From Phocaeicola intestinalis (GTDB lineage: Bacteria; Bacteroidota; Bacteroidia; Bacteroidales; Bacteroidaceae): a DNA stretch of 64,000 nt. Shown piece by piece: positions 29,343-36,410 of the stretch. The position numbers were made by a program, and so were the translations under genes. A model generated the notes under the pieces. That model ran no database searches, was not told the DNA's origin, and saw only the letters and a list, made by a program, of their open reading frames with translations. Within the stretch, counting starts at the first letter, position 1; every line of letters starts with the position of its first letter. The stretch is from assembly GCF_014837065.1 (NCBI RefSeq), contig NZ_JACSPP010000002.1, positions 1 through 64,000 of the forward strand, given 5' to 3'.

Positions 29343-31520
29343 ATGCACGAACACATCATCGAACTGTTAGACCAACGGCGGCTGAAAGAAGCACTCGTCC
29401 AGCTGCAAGCTTTTGCCGTAGAACTGGAAGACTGGCAATTGAATGCAGACATCGAAAGCCTGTCAACTACATACAATTATATGCTGCAATACGCAGCCCA
29501 AGGAGTAAACGACCCCGAACGTGGGAAAATGTACTGCCACTTGTGGAGAAGAGCATATGAACTGGCCGATAAGGCAAACTTCATCAAAACCGGAAAACGC
29601 GGAACTGGATATTTTGCCGACACCTACCGCCGGCAAATGCAACACCCTGCACATTCGTTGCAAGAATTGCAAATGACCTTGGAAATGTTAAGCGAAGACA
29701 TGGCATTGTCACAACTTCCAGTGACCGAACCGTTGCAGACAGACAAAAAAGAAAATCCTTTTATCAGGCATGAACAGACGGTAGATGAATTATTTTACAA
29801 AATATGGACTTCGGCACAATGGTCGGAAAACGAACAGAACCAAGCCGAAGCCTTTCTCTCGTCATTGCTGATACCAGCCAACGATATTGCCGTGATGCTC
29901 AGTGCAACCACCCTCAGCCTGCTACACATATTCGACAGCCGCAAGTACCAATTCCTTATCAATGCCTATCAATCAGGCACCGACACGCTAGTCACCCAAC
30001 GGGCACTGGTAGGTATCGCCCTGGTAGCATACTACCAAGAGGCACGCCTCAACCTCTATCCCGAACTGCTGGCTGCCCTTTCACTGCTCACCGATAAACC
30101 GAAAGCAGCTAAAGAACTGCTCACCATACAAATTCTACTCCTTCTTTCACGCGAAACAGAAAAGATAAGCAAAAAAATGCGTGAAGAAATCATCCCGCAA
30201 ATGATGCGTTCTGCCAACATAGCCAAAACCGACCTGAAAATTTTAGACCTAGAAGAACTGGAAGACAAAAATCCGGAATGGAGCAAAGGAATGGCACAGG
30301 TGGAAAATACCATCCGTGAACTAGGCGAACTGCAAATGGAAGGAGCGGACACCTACATGAGTACGTTCTCACAACTGAAAAGTTATCCTTTCTTCCGGGA
30401 AGCAGCACATTGGTTCTACCCATTTGATAAACAAACCCCCGAAATAGCTCCACTCTTCAAAGACGAAAAAGAAGGACAACGCTCAATGATGGGACTGATA
30501 ATGGACTCACCAGTCTTCTGTAATTCAGACAAATACTCATTCTGCCTCACGCTTTTTAACCTGCCTGAACAACAACGTCAGTACATGACTTCGCAGTTCA
30601 ATGCACAAACCGAAATGCAAGCGGAACAGATACAAGCACTTTCTGAAACATCAAAAGACTTTCAAAAACCCGAAATCGTCAGCCGGCAATACATCCACGA
30701 CCTTTACCGCTTTTTCAAGCTATGGATGTACCGCAACGAAGTGGACGACATATTCAAAAGCAAACTTGACCTGTGGAACTGCCAAGCACTCGGTCCGCTA
30801 TTGCACCACACCGAAGCCATCAAGCACATCGCCGACCACCTGTTTGCCAAAGATTATATGGAAGAAGCATCACAGCTTTATCTCCGGCTGAGCCAGGGAG
30901 AAAAGCCCAACGCCGAAATCATGCAGAAGCTCGGCTACACCTACCAGAAAATGAAAAACTATGAGGAAGCCATCCGGGCATACCTTCAAGCCGACCTGCT
31001 CAAGCCCGACCATCTTTGGACTTTGAAGCATCTGGCACAATGCTACAAACGTACCCGACAATACTCAAAAGCATTGGAATACTACGAGAAAGTGAAAGAA
31101 ATGAAGCCCGATGACTTGAATATTCTGCTCCAAATCGGACAATGCCTTGCCACTCTCCGCCGCTACAAGGAAGCATTGGCATACTTCTTCAAGGTTGAAT
31201 ACTTGGACAATGCACCTGCCAATGCACAGCGTGCCATAGGCTGGTGTTACTTCATGACCGGTAAATACGAAGATGCGCTCCGGTTCTATCGCAAACTGAC
31301 AGATACACCCGATAATGTACCAATGGCCGACTGGCTGAACACCGGACACGCCTACCTGGCACTTGGAAAAATTCCAGAAGCCTTGGAACATTACCGGAAA
31401 GCTGAAAACAGCTGCATAAGCCATGAAGCATTTATCCAGAACTTCAAAAACGACAAAGAAGCATTACTTGAACAAGGCGTACCCGAAGACACACTTTACC
31501 TTATTCCAGATATGCTGTAA
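29343..31520 (+). CDS. Large TPR-repeat protein, 725 aa
   Basis: A cytoplasmic protein with no signal peptide (MHEHIIELLDQRRLKEALVQ). The first 450 residues are helical without a recognised domain; residues about 500-690 hold at least five TPRs (EEASQLYLRLSQGEKPNAE, NYEEAIRAYLQADLLKPDHL, QYSKALEYYEKVKEMKPDDL, RYKEALAYFFKVEYLDNAPA, KYEDALRFYRKL). It is likely a protein-protein scaffold; the partner is unknown. The ATG at 29343 is chosen because it follows a -7 box at 29308-29315 and because the reading frame further upstream is only the antisense of mfd. A family of such proteins next to mfd is common in Bacteroidales. Confidence 0.8.
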   Translation: MHEHIIELLDQRRLKEALVQLQAFAVELEDWQLNADIESLSTTYNYMLQYAAQGVNDPERGKMYCHLWRRAYELADKANFIKTGKRGTGYFADTYRRQMQHPAHSLQELQMTLEMLSEDMALSQLPVTEPLQTDKKENPFIRHEQTVDELFYKIWTSAQWSENEQNQAEAFLSSLLIPANDIAVMLSATTLSLLHIFDSRKYQFLINAYQSGTDTLVTQRALVGIALVAYYQEARLNLYPELLAALSLLTDKPKAAKELLTIQILLLLSRETEKISKKMREEIIPQMMRSANIAKTDLKILDLEELEDKNPEWSKGMAQVENTIRELGELQMEGADTYMSTFSQLKSYPFFREAAHWFYPFDKQTPEIAPLFKDEKEGQRSMMGLIMDSPVFCNSDKYSFCLTLFNLPEQQRQYMTSQFNAQTEMQAEQIQALSETSKDFQKPEIVSRQYIHDLYRFFKLWMYRNEVDDIFKSKLDLWNCQALGPLLHHTEAIKHIADHLFAKDYMEEASQLYLRLSQGEKPNAEIMQKLGYTYQKMKNYEEAIRAYLQADLLKPDHLWTLKHLAQCYKRTRQYSKALEYYEKVKEMKPDDLNILLQIGQCLATLRRYKEALAYFFKVEYLDNAPANAQRAIGWCYFMTGKYEDALRFYRKLTDTPDNVPMADWLNTGHAYLALGKIPEALEHYRKAENSCISHEAFIQNFKNDKEALLEQGVPEDTLYLIPDML

Positions 31521-31534
31521 AAGACAAAAAAATG

Positions 31535-31717
31535 AATGCCCGCAAACAGCCAATACATACCCCTGAAAAATGAATATATACTGCATACGCGGTTGAATAT
31601 ATACTGCATACGCGGTTGAATATATACTGCATACGCCTATGGATATATACTTCATCGGCAAATGCAGTACTACTGCGTTTTCAACTCAGTCAGATTGGCT
31701 AATTGCGGACATGCATT
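31535..31717 (+). repeat. Element with 23-bp tandem units, copy 1
   Basis: Bounded by imperfect inverted ends: AATGCCCGCAAACAGCCAAT (31535-31554) and ATTGGCTAATTGCGGACATG (31694-31713). Inside are four tandem units, three of exactly 23 bp (31572, 31595, 31618), each starting GAATATATACTGCATACGC, and a degenerate fourth at 31641. A GCAGTACTACTGC hairpin follows (31663-31675). A same-strand copy with three units is at 43517-43671. Both begin just after a stop codon. The element lies between the TPR gene and lipB, which converge, and may serve as a 3'-end structure for both. Confidence 0.75.
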
Positions 31718-31718
31718 A

Positions 31719-32390
31719 TTAAAAGGAAACAAGGTGCGCACGGAGTTCCTTTTCCAACCTCAAGCATACCTCTTCCATAGGAATTTCCATACCGGTTTCC
31801 TTGGCTAACGAGGTCACTCCCTTATCGATGAAGCCACACGGATGGATGTAACCGAAATAACGCAAATCGGTATTCACATTCAGTGCCAATCCGTGCATTG
31901 TGACAAAATGGCTGCTCCGTACTCCGATAGCACATATTTTCCGCTCAGAAGAAGTGCCGATGTCCAGCCATACTCCCGTAGCTCCCTTCACTCTTCCGCC
32001 CTCAATGCCATAGGAGCGGCACACACCGATAACTGCCTCTTCAAGTACCGAGACATATTCTTTCAATCCCAAATGAAAATCTTCCAGACAAAGGATGGGA
32101 TAACACACCAGTTGCCCGGGTCCATGAAATGTAATGTCTCCTCCCCTGTCGATATGAAAAAGCTCTGCACCTATCCGCTTCAGTTGTTCTTTGCCCAACA
32201 ACATATTCGTCTCTTTCCCGTGCTTTCCCAACGTATATACAGGGGGGTGCTCGCAAAACACCAACCGGTTAATATAAGATACGTGGCCGGCACGCGCCGC
32301 AATCACCTCATTAAACAAACGAGACTGGCGTTCCCATGCTTCCTGATAAGGAATCATACCCCAATTTTCTGTTTCCAACGATACTTTCAT
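31719..32390 (-). CDS. Octanoyl-[acyl-carrier-protein]:protein N-octanoyltransferase LipB
   Basis: A 223-aa enzyme that moves octanoate from acyl carrier protein to the lipoyl domains of 2-oxoacid dehydrogenases and the glycine cleavage H protein, the first step of lipoate synthesis. The family blocks are complete: RGGDITFHGPGQLVCYP (about 82-98), KICAIGVRSSHFVTMHG containing the catalytic Lys, and PCGFIDKGVTSL with the catalytic Cys. Length is normal. Only its 3' side is bounded by a repeat element. The glycine cleavage P-protein, whose partner H protein needs this enzyme, is encoded 4 kb away. Confidence 0.95.
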   Translation of the reverse strand: MKVSLETENWGMIPYQEAWERQSRLFNEVIAARAGHVSYINRLVFCEHPPVYTLGKHGKETNMLLGKEQLKRIGAELFHIDRGGDITFHGPGQLVCYPILCLEDFHLGLKEYVSVLEEAVIGVCRSYGIEGGRVKGATGVWLDIGTSSERKICAIGVRSSHFVTMHGLALNVNTDLRYFGYIHPCGFIDKGVTSLAKETGMEIPMEEVCLRLEKELRAHLVSF

Positions 32391-32514
32391 TTTGCCTTTC
32401 GCTTTATATTATGAATTCCGCATCCAGCCAATATCCTCCCTGAAAACGAAGTTATATTCATAAACCATTCCAATCAACTGCTACAGTCCGCGAAGACAAC
32501 TGAAACGGTAAAGT

Positions 32515-32610
32515 TGAGAAGCTGTTTTGAATTTCTCCAAAAAGTTTTTCTTGTCTTGATGTATACGTTTTCGTGTGTGCTTTGGGCGATAAATTCAAAA
32601 CAGCTTCTGA
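32515..32610 (-). mobile_element. 90-bp IS5-like miniature element (MITE B)
   Basis: Element 32518-32607 with the same 17-bp ends as the element at 23758-23949 and flanked by TGA on both sides (32515-32517, 32608-32610). In reverse orientation it is identical in layout to that element except that 102 bp are missing between two ATCG tetranucleotides, plus two base changes. It is therefore a deletion derivative or a shorter sister. Noncoding; sits upstream of lipB and downstream of the mechanosensitive channel gene. Confidence 0.8.
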
Positions 32611-32669
32611 ATATATCTTCATTTGGGAGACATCTTATCCGGTGACTGATTGCGGTATTTATTCCCGTT

Positions 32670-33860
32670 TTAGATCCCTTGATACAATTTCAGCCCGAAA
32701 CGGGGAGCCATAGCCAGCAGATGATCGAAAATATCCGACTGGATACGTTCATACTCCCGCCACGCCTTGATGCGTGAAAAGAAATATACACGAATGGGCA
32801 GACCGTGCTCGGTAGGTTCTTTCTGCGAAATAATCAAGTCCAAATCCTGGTTCACCACCGGCAAACTCATCAAATAACGCTCGATGTAAACACGATACAC
32901 CTGCGAATTGGTCGGCACCTGACCTTTGTCCGGCACATAACCGACAAGCAACGGAATATCTTTGCAAAGACGTTCTAATTCATCCGGAGCACAAAAGCGG
33001 ATAGTATCCAAGTCCAGCCAGATGCGCTTATCCACCCGGCGTCCTCCACTTTCCTGCATTCCACGCCAATTTTGGAACGTACTGTTCACCATTGTATAAG
33101 GAGGTATGGTAGTAATGGTATTGTCCCAGTTTTGAATCTTCACCGTGTTCAGCGTAATTTCCTGCACTATCCCGTCGGCTGTCCCATTAGGCAAAGTCAC
33201 CCAGTCACCAATCCGCAACATATCATTGGCAGAAAGCTGAATGCCCGACACAAATCCCAGAATACTATCCTTAAATACCAACATAAGCACCGTGGCAGCA
33301 GCCCCCAGACCGGCAAAAAGCGTCACGGGCGATTTATCGATAAGCGTGGCAACACTCAGTATACCTCCCAGGAAAAACAGCACCACCTGACATACCTGCA
33401 CCAATCCGCGGATAGGATGGTTCTTCCGGATTTCTTTTGAATTGTAAATGTCGAGCATCACCAGCAACACCGCATTCAGAGTGAACAATATAGACACAAT
33501 GATATAAACGGCACAGACACGCTGCGAAAAATCCAGCATCCCCTTCCCTTTCACGAAAGCCAAGGGCAAAAGCATATAAATCAACATGCCGGGGACGATG
33601 TGCAGCAGATGATGCACCACCTTGCGTTCTACCAGCAAGGTATTCCACTTTCGAGGGAACCGGCGTGTGTAACGCTTGATTCCTCCCACCACAATAGCTT
33701 GGAAGAAATAATTCAGGCCCACGGCCAACAATATGATGAGCGCAGCCACCACTGTTTCGTCGAACATATTGGCATACTTGGGTGAGAATCCCCACGAAAT
33801 AAGCAAGTCGTTCATCCATCCACCCAACGTACCGATGTTTTGTATTGTTTCCATAAACAA
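32670..33860 (-). CDS. MscS-family mechanosensitive channel, YbdG-like
   Basis: A 396-aa inner-membrane channel that opens under membrane tension and lets solutes out during osmotic downshock. Several transmembrane helices precede the pore helix (TLFAGLGAAATVLMLVFKDS, about 180-199), which has the Gly/Ala pattern of MscS TM3. The beta domain follows (MLRIGDWVTLPNGTADGIVQ) and then a vestibule of about 150 residues. Length and the extended C-terminal part match YbdG/MscM-type members. The first codons (MFMETIQN) leave an alternative ATG at 33854. Only a degenerate -7 box (TATCTTTA, 33895-33902, reverse) is visible upstream. Confidence 0.9.
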   Translation of the reverse strand: MFMETIQNIGTLGGWMNDLLISWGFSPKYANMFDETVVAALIILLAVGLNYFFQAIVVGGIKRYTRRFPRKWNTLLVERKVVHHLLHIVPGMLIYMLLPLAFVKGKGMLDFSQRVCAVYIIVSILFTLNAVLLVMLDIYNSKEIRKNHPIRGLVQVCQVVLFFLGGILSVATLIDKSPVTLFAGLGAAATVLMLVFKDSILGFVSGIQLSANDMLRIGDWVTLPNGTADGIVQEITLNTVKIQNWDNTITTIPPYTMVNSTFQNWRGMQESGGRRVDKRIWLDLDTIRFCAPDELERLCKDIPLLVGYVPDKGQVPTNSQVYRVYIERYLMSLPVVNQDLDLIISQKEPTEHGLPIRVYFFSRIKAWREYERIQSDIFDHLLAMAPRFGLKLYQGI

Positions 33861-34181
33861 ATGTTTTTATAAATTATTACAAATAATAACACGCTAAAGA
33901 TACAAGATGTTCAGCAGACCGGCAAGAAATCCCCCTAAGTTTTTTCCAACAGACCTTCTCCCGACATCCATTCCGTCATTCCCAAATCCATTCCGGATAA
34001 CATACAGTTCTCATAAATATTTTTTCCACATCACCCTTTGCATAACGAAAGACGCGTGTACGTAGCAACCGACTGATATTTCCAACCTTTTTGCAAAAAG
34101 ATTAAGAGAATATATACAAAAAATTCACAAACTTGTGTTATCTTTGTCATATCAAAATCAGAGGAACCTAAAACAAATGAT
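33861..34181. other. 321-bp divergent intergenic region
   Basis: Between the channel gene (reverse) and the DUF3298 lipoprotein gene (forward). It contains a degenerate reverse -7 box TATCTTTA (33895-33902) and an exact forward -7 box TATCTTTG (34139-34146). The rest is AT-rich and shows no repeat, hairpin or reading frame of note. Confidence 0.5.
34139..34146 (+). promoter_or_regulatory. -7 box of the DUF3298-rsmG operon
   Basis: TATCTTTG, exact TAnnTTTG match, 36 bp before the ATG at 34182. No TTG at the -33 distance. Confidence 0.5.
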
Positions 34182-35033
34182 ATGAAGCATAGAACGAACT
34201 TATTTTTATCGCTGATATTCAGCGTCACGGGATGTTGCATGCTGCCGGGCTGCCTACAACAAGACAAAACGGAAACAGCACCACAAGTATGTACTGTGAG
34301 CACAGACACCATCATCTACCTGCAAGAAGGAGAAGAAGTTCCATCGTGCAAAATCAACTTGGATTTCTCGTACCTCAAACCAACGGCTGAAAACGATTCG
34401 GTATCACCTAGAATCAACGCAGCCATCCAAAAAACACTTTTCGGAAACGCTTTCATGACAATGACTCCCGACAAAGTACTTTCCACACTGGCAGACAATT
34501 ACATACGCGGATACAGGACAGATGTAAAAGGACTGTTCGATGCTGACATGCACAATGGTATGAAACCAGCCGACGTACCGGCATGGTACAACTACGAATA
34601 CCAATTGAACACAGAAATGAAGCAAGGATACAACGGCGTATGGAATTACACACTGACTAATTTCCGTTATACAGGAGGTGCACATCCCAACACTGAAACC
34701 ACCTGCCTGAACATCGATTCAAAAACGGGAACGATATTGAAAAAAAATGATGTATTCAACCCCAAAGATACCGCCAATATCTGCAAGCTCATCATGAACG
34801 AACTGATAAAAGAAACAAACCGAAGACTAAATACCGATACCATCACGTCATTGGACGGACTGCAAGAACAAGGCATCTTACTGGATACATATTTATACAT
34901 ACCGTCGAACTTCCTGCTGGAAAAAGAAGGAGTGACATTCTACTACAACCACTACGAAATAGCCCCTTACTCGGCCGGCGACTTCCGTTTACAGGTAAAC
35001 TATGACGATATTCAACCTTATATGAAAAAGTAA
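34182..35033 (+). CDS. DUF3298/RsiV-like lipoprotein
   Basis: A 283-aa envelope lipoprotein. The signal region has two possible lipid-anchored Cys (VTGCC at 18-19, LPGC at about 24). It has the DUF4163/DUF3298 arrangement found in PdaC and the anti-sigma factor RsiV: an N-terminal beta region (about 50-130), then YTLTNFRYTGGAHPNTETTC, the signature GGAHPN block, and a C-terminal FYYNHYEIAPYSAGDF block. In Gram-negatives such proteins are of unknown role; lysozyme or peptidoglycan binding is a guess from RsiV. First gene of a probable operon with rsmG, which starts 10 bp after its stop. Confidence 0.82.
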   Translation: MKHRTNLFLSLIFSVTGCCMLPGCLQQDKTETAPQVCTVSTDTIIYLQEGEEVPSCKINLDFSYLKPTAENDSVSPRINAAIQKTLFGNAFMTMTPDKVLSTLADNYIRGYRTDVKGLFDADMHNGMKPADVPAWYNYEYQLNTEMKQGYNGVWNYTLTNFRYTGGAHPNTETTCLNIDSKTGTILKKNDVFNPKDTANICKLIMNELIKETNRRLNTDTITSLDGLQEQGILLDTYLYIPSNFLLEKEGVTFYYNHYEIAPYSAGDFRLQVNYDDIQPYMKK

Positions 35034-35043
35034 CAGTACAACC

Positions 35044-35670
35044 ATGGACATCATTCTAAAATACTTTCCTACCCTGACAGATACCCAAAAAGCACAATTT
35101 GAAGCATTGGGAGAACTTTATACCGACTGGAACAGCAAAATAAACGTCATTTCCAGAAAAGACATCGGAAACTTATACGAACACCACGTGTTACACTCAC
35201 TAGGCATCGCAAAAATTATTTCGTTCCGGCCAGGAACAGAAGTGATGGACTTAGGTACAGGAGGTGGGTTCCCTGGCATTCCGCTTGCTATTCTCTTCCC
35301 CGAAGTGAAATTTCACCTGATAGACAGCATCGGGAAAAAGATAAAAGTAACTACGGAAGTGGCTAATGCTATCGGGCTGAAAAATGTAACCACACGCCAG
35401 TGCAGAGCTGAAGAAGAAAAAGCACAGTTCAATTTCGTTGTAAGCCGGGCTGTAATGCCACTGGCCGACCTGCTGAAATTAGTCCGAAAGAATATCAAGA
35501 AAGAGCAATGCAATGCCTTGCCCAACGGCCTGATTTGCCTGAAAGGCGGCGAGCTGCAACACGAAATTCTACCCGTAAGGCATCAGGCAATTGTCACGGA
35601 ACTGACAAATTTCTTCAAAGAGGAATACTTCAATACGAAAAAGGTTGTGTATGTAAGCATAAACAAATAA
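35044..35670 (+). CDS. 16S rRNA (guanine-527-N7)-methyltransferase RsmG
   Basis: A 208-aa SAM-dependent enzyme that methylates G527 of 16S rRNA. The SAM site is VMDLGTGGGFPGIPLAILFP (about residues 67-86), the post-I acidic motif is FHLIDSIGKKIKV, and FNFVVSRAVMPL is the usual substrate-side block. Length is standard. It is the second gene of the DUF3298-rsmG-MBL series with 10- and 20-bp gaps. Loss of this enzyme is known to give low-level streptomycin resistance in other bacteria. Confidence 0.95.
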   Translation: MDIILKYFPTLTDTQKAQFEALGELYTDWNSKINVISRKDIGNLYEHHVLHSLGIAKIISFRPGTEVMDLGTGGGFPGIPLAILFPEVKFHLIDSIGKKIKVTTEVANAIGLKNVTTRQCRAEEEKAQFNFVVSRAVMPLADLLKLVRKNIKKEQCNALPNGLICLKGGELQHEILPVRHQAIVTELTNFFKEEYFNTKKVVYVSINK

Positions 35671-35690
35671 AAAGTGACTCTACGAAAGCT

Positions 35691-36329
35691 ATGACCATCA
35701 AACGTTTTCAATTCAATATGTTTCCCGTCAATTGCTACGTGATTTCCGACAAAACGGGAGAAGCAGCCATCATCGATGCAGGATGTTATTATCCAGAAGA
35801 AGAACAGCAACTGAAAAGATACATTAACGACAACAACCTGAATGTAAAACACTTGCTGAACACCCATCTCCATTTAGACCACATATTCGGCAACACATTC
35901 CTGTTGCGCGAATTGGGACTGAAAGCTAAAGCATGCAAGGAGGATGAATTCTTGCTGGAAAAGATGCCTGCCATGTGCCGTATGTTCGGATTTCCGCCCA
36001 ACGCTGCCCCGGCAGAATTGGGAGGATACATAGCCGATGGCGACAAAATACAGTTTGGAGAAAGCACGTTGGAAGCTATCCATGTACCTGGACACTCTCC
36101 AGGAGGAATGGTATTCTACAATGCTGAAAACCAATGCATCTTCAGCGGAGACGTTCTGTTTCAGGGAAGTATAGGACGTGCCGACCTGGAAGGAGGAAAC
36201 TATGACGAGTTGCTGGACAGTATTGCAACCCGTCTCTTCACCTTGCCTGATGAAACAATCGTATATCCCGGACACGGAGAACCGACCAGCATCGGACAAG
36301 AGAAAATGAACAACCCTTATTTTAAATAA
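35691..36329 (+). CDS. Metallo-beta-lactamase-fold hydrolase, glyoxalase II-like
   Basis: A 212-aa cytoplasmic MBL-fold enzyme. It has the metal-binding HLHLDH motif (LLNTHLHLDHIFG, about residues 55-67), followed by VPGHSPGGMVFY, FSGDVLFQGSIGRADL and the final His in VYPGHGEPTSIG, the full dinuclear set. The closest generic match is the small glyoxalase-II-like group, likely thioester hydrolases; substrate unknown. The ATG at 35691 gives a normal MTIKRFQFNMFPVNCY start; the longer reading would overlap rsmG. Follows rsmG by 20 bp and precedes gcvP by 81 bp. Confidence 0.88.
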   Translation: MTIKRFQFNMFPVNCYVISDKTGEAAIIDAGCYYPEEEQQLKRYINDNNLNVKHLLNTHLHLDHIFGNTFLLRELGLKAKACKEDEFLLEKMPAMCRMFGFPPNAAPAELGGYIADGDKIQFGESTLEAIHVPGHSPGGMVFYNAENQCIFSGDVLFQGSIGRADLEGGNYDELLDSIATRLFTLPDETIVYPGHGEPTSIGQEKMNNPYFK

Positions 36330-36410
36330 CAACCAGACAGACAAGTCGACAAGACATGAGGGAAACAAAATAAGAAATCTTGCCGACTTGCTCCTAAAAA
36401 TCTAAAAACC

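Noticed and set aside
31572-31660. CRISPR array
   Set aside because: The 23-bp repeats are directly contiguous with no spacers and occur in only three or four units, so this is a tandem repeat.
35508-35690. In-frame extension of the MBL-fold hydrolase into rsmG
   Set aside because: It overlaps the C-terminus of rsmG in another frame and adds an Arg-rich non-homologous sequence; the ATG at 35691 starts a normal MBL fold.
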